Assembly (NCBI GenBank): GCA_026874595.1
Contig: CM049322.1
Coordinates: 29,389,340-29,453,339 of the forward strand
DNA length: 64,000 nucleotides
Direction of reading: 5' to 3'
Source: Sipunculus nudus
Lineage: Eukaryota > Annelida > Sipuncula > Golfingiida > Sipunculidae
Positions 52,431 to 62,005 of this stretch are shown here, in pieces. A model generated the notes under the pieces. It had not been told where the DNA came from, ran no database searches, and saw nothing but the letters and a program-made list of their open reading frames with translations. Made by a program: the position numbers and the translations under genes. How positions within the stretch are numbered: position 1 is the stretch's first letter; every line of letters starts with the position of its first letter.

Positions 52431-52640
52431 AAATGAGTAACTTTTGGTTGACCTTGACCAATATTTGCAGAAATTATTTTTGTGCTTCACGGGGAGCTTA
52501 ATGAATTTGGTTGCAAATCCAAATTTTCTAGTTTCTCTTTGATTTGTTCAATATTTCCTGTGTACTAGTCTTTAATATATGATTATACTGCATATATTTA
52601 TGACTCATGCATAATTTATAACATGATCACTTCTTATCAG

Positions 52641-52763
52641 GAAGATATCACAGATACCTCCTTCAAGACATCAGAGGGGGCTGAACCACTTGCTGTTTTT
52701 GTGAAGGTTCAAAAGAAAGACAAGAGCACATCCATCATACAAGCAGTTTATAGGGGCTCTTAA
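52641..52763 (+). CDS. Terminal coding exon after the first SAM-like exon
   Basis: The acceptor TTCTTATCAG (52,631-52,640) is followed by a phase-0 open frame of 40 codons and a TAA at 52,761-52,763. It begins EDITDTSFKTSEGAEPLAVF and ends VYRGS. The phase agrees with the donor at 51,910, leaving an intron of 731 bp. The peptide is polar, carries a Lys-rich VKVQKKDK stretch, and has no domain I recognise. It would form the C-terminal tail of a SAM-containing protein. No strong polyadenylation signal follows at once; AATAAA strings occur only from about 53,578. The exon could be an alternative last exon. Confidence 0.5.
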   Translation, partial: EDITDTSFKTSEGAEPLAVFVKVQKKDKSTSIIQAVYRGS

Positions 52764-53147
52764 CAAATAAGGTTTATTCTGTAGAAAACTACTCAGAAAG
52801 ACTTTATTGCTGTTTAAGACTTTTGCTGCTCACACAAGACATTGGATTTTTATGGGTTTGTTCACAGGTTCAGACCTGCTGGCACATTGAAATGCTACAA
52901 ACGTTGGTGTTTACTTTTGCTCTGTTTCTTTTAATGCTGGCTACAAGCTGGCATGTAATCTGGTAATACTTAATCAGTGTTTGTTAATTCAGTAAGCCAC
53001 CACCCCTATCATAAATCTAACCTCTTTAGAACTAAACTAGTAAATTTTAACCTTATTCATTAGTAAAAAGACGGAATGATTTGAAAATACAAGTCATTTT
53101 TTGCGAGTCATTCTATGTGAGTATCTCTGATACTAAATTTTGTCTAT

Positions 53148-53149
<2 letters not shown>
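52764..53149. other. Probable 3' untranslated or intergenic sequence
   Basis: AT-rich sequence after the TAA stop at 52,763. I see no exon, RNA gene or transposon in it. Confidence 0.4.

Positions 53150-53188
<39 letters not shown>
53150..53188. repeat. (TA)n microsatellite
   Basis: About 19 uninterrupted TA units. Confidence 0.95.
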
Positions 53189-53190
<2 letters not shown>

Positions 53191-53329
53191 TATATCTTTG
53201 ACACTTGGGAGTCATGTAACCTATTGTTAAATTTTCCCTGAATTAAGCTGAGTGTCATGGCCCATGGGCCGTTAGTTTAATGTAACAATGAATACTTTGC
53301 TGTATCAGAGTGGGGTATATGAAACAGTT

Positions 53330-54199
53330 GTGATGTTGTTACATCAGGGCACTTATTGGTTGGTTGCTTCTGTTCGTTTGAGATGAGTGTTAACTAGCTA
53401 ATATTATTTTTATATTTAAGCTAGAAGCAGATGTCTTACTTTGTTTCAGCAGGACTAGCTGAATCATATTTAGTCCTTTTTTCAGTAAAACAAAAATAGC
53501 AGCCATGTTAGGTTTTGAGTGGTTAGTGTTTATTTATAACCGTAGTTAAGGAATTACTAGATGTTTATAATTCCCTAATAAAACTGAAATAAAAGAAAAT
53601 ATAACAGTTTGTTTCATTTAAATTGGATGTACTAGTAATTGTTAAGGTATGACCATTGTGATGTTGTTACATCAGGGCACTTATATTGTTTGTTTGCTTC
53701 TATTCGTTTAAGATGAGTGGTAACCAGCTAATGTTATTTTCATATTTAAGCTAGAAGCAGATGTCTGTGTTTCAGCAGGACTGGGTAAACATAGCCTAAG
53801 ATTTAGCATTAGATTATCACAAGAAGGGACATTTAGAATTCATAGGTTCAGGTTTAGGTTAAATTACCATTTTTCATGTTGATCATTTGTATAGCTCTCA
53901 GAATGAGGTGTAGAATGATTTTTCATTAAAAAAAATACACTTTTATTTTGAAAAGATGATACGTTTGAAATTAAGATGACAACAGTATGTTGTCATTCAT
54001 TTTTTTAATTTTATTCATATTTTTGTTCCTTTTTTCAGTAAAACAAAAATGACAGCCATGTTAGGTTTCAAGAGGTGTTTATTTATAACCTTAGTTTAGT
54101 AATTACTGGATGTTTATAATTCCCAAATAAAACTGAAATAAAAGAAAAGTTGGTTTCATTTTAATTGGATGTGCCAGTAATTGTTCAGTTCGGACCATT
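53330..54199 (+). repeat. Tandem duplication with a 238-bp difference
   Basis: Unit 1 (53,330-53,657) and unit 2 (53,658-54,199) abut. Both start GTGATGTTGTTACATCAGGG. Both contain GCTAGAAGCAGATGTCT and TTTCAGCAGGACT, then TTTTTTCAGTAAAACAAAAA, then AATAAAACTGAAATAAAAG. Unit 2 holds about 238 extra bases (53,788-54,025) between the two halves. Each unit carries two AATAAA hexamers near its end. Confidence 0.8.
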
Positions 54200-54529
54200 C
54201 AGAGTGTTCTTTGCTTATTTCAAACTGTTCATAACTGTCTCGGCATCTGATTGATGCCTTTAAATTATTTCTGGTAATCATATAATTGAACCATTCCATA
54301 CCTAATCTGAGCATATGTTTGTGCACTACAAAAATGAATATGATTTGTAATTATTATAGTTTTAATTTTGAATACATGTATTAAAAAGTATATTTTTCAT
54401 GGGAAAAGTGTGCATATTTTTTTTTCTATTTTCAGTAAGATTGAAATGTGGAATATTCCCATCACTGAACCCCATATAAGTTCTGTTACTTAAAAAAAGG
54501 TGTCTACAAATCTTCTGGGTGCATGTTTA

Positions 54530-54960
54530 ATATGAGGACATGTCTTTTGCTTTATAAAACGTACATATGTTGAAACATCATGTGCGGTTGACATGTGTTT
54601 AAAAAAACGGGACAAATGATGTCTCAGAAGATGTTTCAAAAATTTGATATTTCAAGTTGAAACGTAATTCAAAACATGTTGCCTCAAACATGTTTAAATA
54701 TCATAACATGTTCCACCTAATTTGAAACATATCTTATGACATGTTTTAAATTAAGCATGTTTCAAGTCTAAACATGTGTATCCAAACATGTCTCATAAAT
54801 TGAAATCAAGCTCTTGAGACATGGTTTGGTTTGAAACATGTTTTATGAATATTTGAAACTTCACCCTTCCTTGAACATCTTACAACACCAACACATGTTT
54901 CAAAAAACGGGACAAAATGATGTTTCATATTGAAACATAAAACATGTCCTCAGTTTTTAG
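54530..54960. repeat. ACATGT-rich MITE-like element
   Basis: GAGGACATGT near 54,533 is matched by its reverse complement ACATGTCCTC near 54,942, forming short inverted ends. A direct pair with the core AAAAACGGGACAAA lies near 54,603 and 54,904. AAACATGT and ACATGTTT strings fill the interior. The right end, read inward, is CACTCTAAAAACTGAGGACA, but no equivalent outer part was found at the left. A degraded nonautonomous DNA element is likely, though not certain. Confidence 0.45.
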
Positions 54961-54961
54961 A

Positions 54962-54964
<3 letters not shown>

Positions 54965-55009
<45 letters not shown>

Positions 55010-55018
55010 CTCTGGAGA
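54965..55018. repeat. (TA)27 microsatellite
   Basis: 54 bp of perfect TA repeat, directly beside the right end of the ACATGT-rich element. Confidence 0.95.
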
Positions 55019-55372
55019 AAAACAACACGGTTAATTCACAACAGTCTGTTTCACGGGATGCGACCCGATCATCATGTGAATGTGGTTAGAATCATGTATA
55101 TATATTCATAGGCTTCAGGATATATAAATAATATAATATTCGCTATGGTTCAGTTATAGGAACTCTTGGAGACAGGTAGTATCTTTGAAAACTCCAATAT
55201 TTTAAAATCATGATGAAGCAGCCAACAGAATGTCAATATTAAAATAGCAATAAACGTTGCGCATAATCTGCGATGCAATTTTTTCACCGGACATATACAG
55301 TGTACTCATAGGAGATTGTATCATATCGTATAAGGATTCCTACGTATTGTGGATCACGATACTTTATTTCAG
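55019..55372. other. Intron-like sequence before the second SAM-like exon
   Basis: AT-rich, with no recognised coding segment. It ends in the acceptor TACTTTATTTCAG. A second in-phase acceptor AG lies six bases further on, at 55,377-55,378. Confidence 0.5.
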
Positions 55373-55666
55373 TTTCAGATCCGTTTGACTTTCAATTTTC
55401 AAATTTCTGTGAGGAAAACCACTTAACTACAGAAACGCGTATCAGACTGCAGAGTGAAGGACTGACATCAAAGGAGGCCCTTCTTGCAACTGAAGAACGT
55501 CATATTCAAATTTTATCACTACCAGTTGGTCAGGATGTATTGCTTACACAAGGAATAAAAAAACTAAAAGCCAAATGTTTTGATGAATTGACGGCAATAC
55601 TGGACTTTCCGGGACCTTCTGGTGGTCAGTACGAAGAAATAGAACCTTTCGCCAGAACTGTACAAG
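55373..55666 (+). CDS. Internal exon encoding a SAM-like domain
   Basis: A phase-1 to phase-1 exon of about 98 codons with a CAG acceptor and an ACAAG|GTAATC donor. The frame reads SDPFDFQFSNFCEENHL, LTTETRIRLQSEGLTSKEAL, then ATEERHIQILSLPVGQDVLL and IKKLKAK. This is a compact helical module: an early FCEEN helix, a LTSKEALLA core, a LPVGQ turn and a final hydrophobic/Lys helix. It fits the SAM-like fold better than anything else I know. The C-terminal part ends QYEEIEPFARTVQ, which includes a YEEI motif suited to SH2 binding when phosphorylated. It cannot splice directly from the phase-0 donor at 51,910 without a frameshift, so it is treated as a separate transcript. Confidence 0.6.
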
Positions 55667-56233
55667 GTAATCTATATTTAAACCAAATACCATCTCCCAA
55701 ATTCCAGACTAAGGCAGCTAGACTTGCAGACACTGTTTGAGTCGTTCTTGCGTCATTTCCATGGATAATGAACAGGGCATTGAATCAAACAAATATTTTG
55801 GGTCATACGTTTAGTGTTGCCAGTAAGGAATCGAGAATCTTACTTATCGATTGCAAGCTTTGCCTATCCCGTTTCTGGTCCATGTATTCTTCATCAGACC
55901 GCTTGTGAAAGTTTAAGACTCCTGTATATTGTTTACGTTTCGTTCATTGGCGTCCATTGACAGTCACTTTTTCGGCCCGAACATGAACAGATTTGATGAT
56001 TATTCATGAAACAGAAGCCAGGGCAGCTCGACAAAGCGTACATCTGGCAGAGGCTTGATAGTTGAATGATGGCAAATACAATCTTTTGGACATTATATAT
56101 ACAGCCGATATAAAGCCATGAATCAGTCGTATATAACCGGATATATGGAACAGTTGTTCATGTTGTGTATTTTAACATGTTTGTTTTGTAATACAGCCAT
56201 TCCGTATCAACATATCTTACCTTTACATTTAAG
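55667..56233. other. Intron
   Basis: 567 bp between a GTAATC donor and a TACATTTAAG acceptor. No other feature was recognised. Confidence 0.55.
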
Positions 56234-56302
56234 TGACATCGAAAGAAGATTGCTATGAAATGCTGCAAATGGATAAACCAAATCACAATGATTCAATGAA
56301 TG
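56234..56302 (+). CDS. 69-bp internal exon with a tyrosine motif
   Basis: The acceptor TTTACATTTAAG and donor AATG|GTAGGT bound a 69-bp, phase-1 to phase-1 exon that joins in frame with the previous one. It encodes TSKEDCYEMLQMDKPNHNDS followed by MN. CYEML is a second YxxL-type motif. The symmetric phase means it can be skipped without changing frame. Confidence 0.6.
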
Positions 56303-56509
56303 GTAGGTACTGGTTGACTCATGGGAGAATATTTTATTGGTAATTTATAACATTTAACAATATAACAACATAGCATCTGGCTAACCTACATAAAGATATA
56401 CTTATATCTTTAAGCTATATGCTACATCAAATGTTGTTTATATGTATGTGTTCATCTTTGAAACTTCAATCGTTTCAATATATAAATGAAAGATGTTCTA
56501 TACATTCAG
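56303..56509. other. Short intron
   Basis: 207 bp from GTAGGT to the acceptor TTCTATACATTCAG. Nothing else was recognised. Confidence 0.55.
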
Positions 56510-56547
56510 GTCAAGAGAAAGTCTATGAACAACTCTCCAGAACATGA
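56510..56547 (+). CDS. Terminal coding exon with a third tyrosine motif
   Basis: It continues in phase 1 from the previous donor. The frame completes a Gly codon, then reads QEKVYEQLSRT and a TGA at 56,545-56,547. VYEQL is the third YxxI/L motif of the tail. The exon is too short for automatic gene calls, but the splice phase, acceptor and in-frame stop all agree. Confidence 0.55.
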
Positions 56548-57594
56548 TTCAAGATGGAATGAACACCATAGACTTCCAAAACATTCATTTATTACTTATA
56601 TTTATTTATATGTATTAATGATTACCACATAAAAATATTTGAATAATACGTATCCCCATCGCCTGAAGATTTAGTGAATTATGTATATTTATAAAGTATT
56701 TCTTTAATTAATAATTGTATGAAAGATGTATGATTTTTTTTTTACTTTTACGTTGTATGTGTATTATTTACATACTCGTTTAAATATATAATTCACGATT
56801 TCTTTAATATTTTTTATGTGTATCAGGAAAATTCATCTTCATAGAATATATGAAAAAAAATATTGTTATGTTCTTTTATCTGTAAATATTACACGCTTGA
56901 TATAGAACGGTTTCCTAATATATAAGTATGATAATCACGGAATATATATGTATTGAAGCCTTCACGGATCCGCAAGCGCACGACAAATATTATGATTATT
57001 TACTGTTGTTTGGCACACTAAGTGCTGAATATGCAAACGTGCCTTTGTAACTCGTGGCGGACTAAAATTACACAGTTAAAAAAATGAAAACACCAGTTCA
57101 AAGAAGTGCTATAATGAGTAATTTCTAATATTTGTTGAGGTAACTAGTTTACACATATCCTTCACATGGACATTCATACAGTAAAGGCTAAAACTCAAAC
57201 TTTTAAACTTGACAGATATTTAGATCAAAGATTTATACTGCATCATCGTCAGGCATCTGAGTGACCCGCGTTCCAGCCTCTGAGGCTTTATTGCTGCTGT
57301 CAGTTGTACATATGGAGGATGTCCATTTTATTCACGGTCGCGACACCACCTAAAATTCAGACAGTGCAATTGCTGCGACCGATGCTACTTTTGGCCGATA
57401 AGCGCAAAGCCTTTCTCTGGAAGACAGTTCGAATTAAGCCTTCGGAAATATAACGAAACGGAAACTGAAGTATAATTCATTCGCATAGTTTATTTATAAA
57501 ACATGTCCATGTACAAGAAACGCCCGAGGATCACTTATTTATCGGTATTCATATTTCGTATTTAAGGTGTCGCTCTTTTACTTTTTATATCTTT
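56548..57594. other. 3' untranslated and intergenic AT-rich sequence
   Basis: No canonical AATAAA was seen soon after the stop. No exon, RNA gene or transposon was recognised. The segment at about 57,250-57,420 is more GC-rich than its surroundings but has no long open frame. Confidence 0.4.
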
Positions 57595-57975
57595 TTACGG
57601 AACCTAATAACAACAGATCACGTTATCGTGTTACGGAGATAAAAAATTCAGATTCTGTAACACTAGGCAGCGTGATATGTCCAGGGGAATGAATAAAGAA
57701 GTCAGTGTTTTTGTTGTTAACAAATAATTATAATTTATTCTTAGAACAATCTTATCATTACAATACGCTAAATCAATACAATTACACCGTATTACAATAA
57801 AATGTACAGTACCACAGCGTGTCCGGATCCTTGGCTTTGATTTCTGGATACCACCACTGTCACAGCTCAGCAAGAGTCCTTTAACACCAATAATCGACGT
57901 AAATAGTAATAACCCAAATGCAAACTGGAGACAGTCCGTATTATATCTGCATTAAGTCCGTTAAATTTCTGACAC
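57595..57975 (+). repeat. Interspersed repeat, copy 1
   Basis: It starts sharply at TTACGGAACCTAATA and matches the sequence from 63,612. Shared landmarks are ACAGATCACG, GATTCTGTAACACTAGGCA, AGGGGAATGAATAAAG, TATAATTTATTCTTA, ATCAATACAATTACA / ATCAACACAATTATA and CCAAATGCA. The sequence before TTACGG differs between the copies. A small imperfect stem (GTTACGGA against TCTGTAAC) lies inside. The family is not identified; a long terminal repeat or a nonautonomous element would both fit. Confidence 0.65.
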
Positions 57976-58520
57976 CACTGCTCTTAGTGCTCGCTGGTAT
58001 TTTTCTTTCTGCCGGCTCTAAACACAGCCCCTAATTTATAGCTTCTCACCGAAAAATTCTAGAAATGGAAAATTCCAAAGAACAATACACACGCACATGA
58101 ACAGACCCGAAACATTTAGAACAAAGAACGATGTGTCTCTACGCTTCAGACCCCACACGCGAGCCAGCGTCCAACAAGCGAGGTTCCCATAGCAACGAAC
58201 TATGCCTGTGCTACACGAATCAGAATGTCAAAGACACACGCAACACTCCTGCGCATAATAAAACAGATACCTCTAACAATCTGATTTTACCCTTACATTT
58301 TTTTTTCTTTCTTTTACCTTCAGCTAAAATGTAATCACTTTGGGAATAACCTTTCGGTGAACCAAGGAATCCCAATGATTTTTTTTTTCATTCATTCCGT
58401 CCATGAGAACAATTTGCTTGTCGGCGTTAGTAAATGCTAGTTTAATACCAAGCGACCCACACGGTAACAGTCCTCACTAAATCTGATATCTAACAAATCT
58501 ATTATATTTAAATTGAGTAG
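57976..58520. other. Sequence between repeat copy 1 and the ORF1 remnant
   Basis: It may belong to the interspersed repeat or to the 5' part of the LINE; the window does not decide. A 67-codon open frame at 58,131-58,334 has low-complexity content and no recognisable domain. Confidence 0.4.
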
Positions 58521-58904
58521 GAGACTGTTTTGACAGCTTCTTTGATACGTGATACTGCGGCACACGGCGAAGTCAACGCGATACACAAAGGAAATATTAA
58601 CAAAGCGAAACCGCAACTTAAGATGGCCGGGGTCAGAGCCAAAGGGATTTTCGTAAACGACTTGACTCGCACAAGAGCTACAATGATCCAGTCCGTTTTG
58701 CGGGCCAAACGTGACACACTAATTTTTTACTGTTGGACTTTTGATGGAAATATTTTTGTGCGAGACATTAGAAACAATCGTTCCTGTGTCACTGAACTGC
58801 GTAATCTGAACCTGTGGTTAGAGGATTGGAAAGCGAATCTTAGGCCAACGTTTTCTCAAGTCCTCCAACCAAGTCCGATTACATCATCAACACCTCGACC
58901 ATGA
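58521..58904 (+). pseudogene. LINE ORF1 remnant, C-terminal part
   Basis: The open frame runs from just after a TAG at 58,518 to a TGA at 58,902-58,904 and has no ATG at its start. The segment GIFVNDLTRTRATMIQSVLR followed by CWTFDGNIFVRD resembles the C-terminal module of some LINE ORF1 proteins, which is related to the baculovirus FP-protein C-terminal region: V-N-(D/E)-D-L-T, then W-T-x-(D/N)-G-x-I-x-V. ORF1 proteins bind RNA and act as chaperones in retrotransposition. The N-terminal coiled-coil part is missing or lost. It could be an unrelated ORF; the placement 0.5 kb before ORF2 supports the LINE reading. Confidence 0.5.
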
Positions 58905-59410
58905 ATACTAACATCATAGTTGCGTGATTTGAATTAATATAGGCAGAGCCGACCAAAACCGCTCCTCCAATTTATGTTTTATATCTCAATATCTAATTAT
59001 CAAAGTTTTGATAAATTGTCTGTTTACCATACATAGAATTATAATTATAATACTTTGCTATTGCAAATTTGTTGAAAACCATATTCTGTTAATTCTTGTA
59101 CTACTAGTATTTCAGTGTAAATCTCATTCTAATATTTTCTCTGTTGACTTGTGTATTCTTCTTCGTGCAGCGCATACCATATTTTCACAAAACACTCATG
59201 TGCGGTGTACATAATATATGTTATATATGTTTCATGTTCATATTTGTTAATCGTACATTAATGAATATGTCATCATTGAAGCTTGGCATGTACGAGAACA
59301 TACAGCAAAACTACAGCCGTATAAAATCTACCATGTACCACAGTGGCAGACATGTATGATTGTAACATTTTAAAGTTTATTATATCTTTTAGTCAATCAT
59401 CTTCACGGAA
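58905..59410. other. Spacer between the ORF1 and ORF2 remnants
   Basis: AT-rich. Small open frames at 59,008-59,359 are hydrophobic and low in complexity, with no domain recognised. Confidence 0.4.
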
Positions 59411-60115
59411 TCTGGATTAAAATTTTACTCTTTAAATGTTAGAGGGATTGGGGATAAATTGAAACGACATTAACTTTTTCAGTGGTTACGCAATAAGGAC
59501 CAGGGAAACACAAAGTAAAGCTGAAATGGAATCTTCATAGAAAACAGAATGGGGCTCTAGCTAAAATATTATTTGCGCATGGGAGCTCAAACAGAAGAGG
59601 GGTCGCAATTCTTTTCCCTGAACAATTGTATTTCTCCCTGGTGGAAACCATTATAGACGAGACTGGTCGTTTTATTATAGTAAGTTGCACAATAGAGGAA
59701 AAAGAATTTATCCTTGTTGATATTTATGCCCCTACATAGGATCACTTAAATGAACAATGCGTTTTTCTCAATTTACTCAAATCACTGGGAGAAAAGCTTT
59801 GAAAGAACATCGTTACGGGCGGGGACTTTAATACTGTCATGGATCCAAACCTCGATAAGATAGGAGAGAAATGTGAACCTGTTTCACAATACGGATCATT
59901 ACTAAAGGCTTTTATTGATGAATAAAATTTAACTGATATTTGGCGAGATTTAAACCCTGATATACGTACATATACTAGATACCAAAGAACCCCAATCATT
60001 CTCAGCAGACTGGACTATCGGCTTATACCATCCTATTTATCCTATTTATCCTATTAACATCTCACCAGCGATATGTACTGATCACAGTTTAATTTTTCTG
60101 GAAATTGAAACCACA
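59411..60115 (+). pseudogene. LINE ORF2 remnant: APE-type endonuclease domain
   Basis: Translation across several stops gives LKFYSLNVRGIGDKLKR (start of an L1-type EN), HGSSNRRGVAILFPEQLYF, FILVDIYAP, TGGDFNTVMDP, LTDIWRDLNPD, LDYRLI and ICTDHSLIFLEIE. The GDFN and TDHS segments hold catalytic Asp/Asn and Asp-His residues of the family. In-frame stops follow KLKRH and interrupt the domain several more times. ATCCTATTT is locally repeated near 60,029-60,056, just after LDYRLI, and shifts the frame. This enzyme normally nicks target DNA to prime reverse transcription; this copy is dead. Confidence 0.8.
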
Positions 60116-60760
60116 AAATAACCGAAACGGGAACCAGGATATTGGAAGTTTATTTCAGCTCTGTTAGAAGACCCTGATTTCTGTGATGGAATAAAGATGG
60201 TGATTAAAAAATGCAAAGATACGTACAAAAAGAGATCAAATCAATTGTTTAATATGGGACACGATCAAATGTGAGCTGAGAGGATATTCCATTAAATACT
60301 CCAAATTAAAAACAAAACAACATAGACATAAAGAAGTAAGATTAGAAAAACAAATCAACGTTTTATCAAACCAAAATAAATTCAACAAGGTGAAGAATTA
60401 TCAATTAAAATAGAGGAACTAAAATCAGAGCTTGAACATCTTTATGATATAAAAGCAAGAGGTTCAATTTAAAGATCGCGTGTGAAATGGGTTGAAGAAG
60501 GCGAGAAAAATACGAAATATTTTTTTATCATTAGAAAGAAGAATTTATAGCTACAAGTGTATAAGTAAGATTAAAAAAATAAAGGTATAGTTGCTGAAAA
60601 TAAAAGTATACTCAAAGAATGTGTACAATTCTATGAAAAACCTCTATAAATCAAATAACGATGAAAATACAAATTATCAAGAGCTTTTTTTTATCAGAAA
60701 AACATTCCACTGGAATCTGAAATAGAAAAGCATAATTTAGATTTGGACATTATATGTGAT
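60116..60760 (+). pseudogene. LINE ORF2 remnant: linker before the reverse transcriptase
   Basis: PGYWKFISALLEDPDF (near 60,135) and VKWVEEGEKNTKY (60,482-60,520) are hallmark linker segments of L1/Tx1-type ORF2. The frame changes between them. Several short deletions and stops are present. Confidence 0.75.
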
Positions 60761-61895
60761 GAATGTTACAGATCATTAACGGAAATGAAATCTGGTAAAA
60801 GCCCGGGGCTAGATGGATTCGGTGCAGAATTTTACAATAATTTTTGGAGCGATTTAAGACACCCCTTTACGGAATCAATTAATCATTCATTCATTCATGA
60901 CAAGAAAGGATAGAATGTTTATTAAGAACTGGAGGTCGATATCTTTTCTCTCAACAGACAATAAAATTATTACAAAAGTAATGGCAAATCGGTTAAACCC
61001 ATTATTACCAGAAATAGTTCACGGCGATCAGACTGATTTTATAAAGGGGAGATATATAGGGGAAAATATTTGCATAATACAAGATATGTTACATTTTTCA
61101 AAATGCAAACAAATAGAGGGCATAATGGTACAAATAGATTTCGAAAAAGTTTATGACATCCTAGAATTCAATTATATCGAAAAGGCCTTGAGAAGTTTTA
61201 ATATCGGAGAAAAGTTTCGACGATGGATCTATATACTTTATAATAATATATCCACTTGTGTAGCCAATAATTGATATCTTTCCACCTTTTTTCACCGCAG
61301 AGGGGGTTAGACAAGGTTGTCCTTTGTCACCTTTTCTTTTTGTCCTGGTAACTGAATTTTTCTCCGTTCATATAAGCAATAAAACTAATACACAAGGTAT
61401 AAAAATAGGAAACACGGAAATAATATTGCCTCAATTTGCAGATGATACTACTTGTTTCTTAGCAAATGAAAACTCAGGTAAAGAATTGTTAAGAAGTTTA
61501 TCATAATTCGGTGTATGTTCTGACTTAAAAGCTAATTTAAACAAAACAGAGGCAAGGTGGCTGGGAGATACAAGGCAGGGAAAGAGGATGGAGATCTCCC
61601 TGTCAGATGGTGTTCCGGCCATTTCAAGTGTTTGGGTATAACCCTGGCGGATTACGAAAGTACAACTTCGACACTAAATTTAAATGGGAAATATGAAAAT
61701 CCAGAAAAGACCCTCAAAATATGGAGGCGAAGAAATTTAACATTAAAAGGAAGTATTTTAGTAATCAAATCTCTGGCTATTTCGCAATTAATATACATGA
61801 TGTCAGTTATCCACATACCAACAAAAAGGATAGCGCATGCGCAATCATTAAGAAATCAGGTTATATGGAACAATAAACCACCTAAGACATCATAA
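60761..61895 (+). pseudogene. LINE ORF2 remnant: reverse transcriptase and thumb
   Basis: SGKSPGLDGFGAEFYNNFW marks the RT start, near 60,795. The open segment 60,897-61,274 gives NWRSISFLSTDNKIITKVM, QTDFIKGRYIGENI and QIDFEKVYDILEFNYI, which keeps the first catalytic Asp. A TGA and a frameshift at about 61,275 separate it from GVRQGCPLSPFLF (from about 61,303) and QFADDTT (61,432-61,452), the second catalytic pair. A stop at 61,504-61,506 and another frame change precede the thumb, LGITLADYE, then RRRNLTLKGSILVIKSLAIS and VIWNNKPPK, up to 61,895. Segments that normally join the first two motifs are partly deleted. Confidence 0.85.
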
Positions 61896-62005
61896 GGTTT
61901 TAATGTCTTCAGTTAAGAATGGAGGACCGAATGCACCTGACTTGCATACCCTCAATGACTCATTGAAACTGTGATTAAACGTTATATGTTTGGAAATAGG
62001 TCTCA

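Noticed and set aside
57631-57873. Minus-strand 80-codon open frame, similar to one at 63,621-63,881
   Set aside because: The similarity reflects the shared interspersed repeat DNA; the two frames have no common start and many non-conservative changes.
58131-58334. 67-codon open frame before the LINE
   Set aside because: Low-complexity polar content, no domain, and no context that supports translation.
58508-58717. Minus-strand 69-codon open frame
   Set aside because: Overlaps the ORF1-like remnant on the opposite strand and has no recognisable feature.
59742-59999. Minus-strand 85-codon open frame
   Set aside because: Shadow of the endonuclease remnant on the plus strand.
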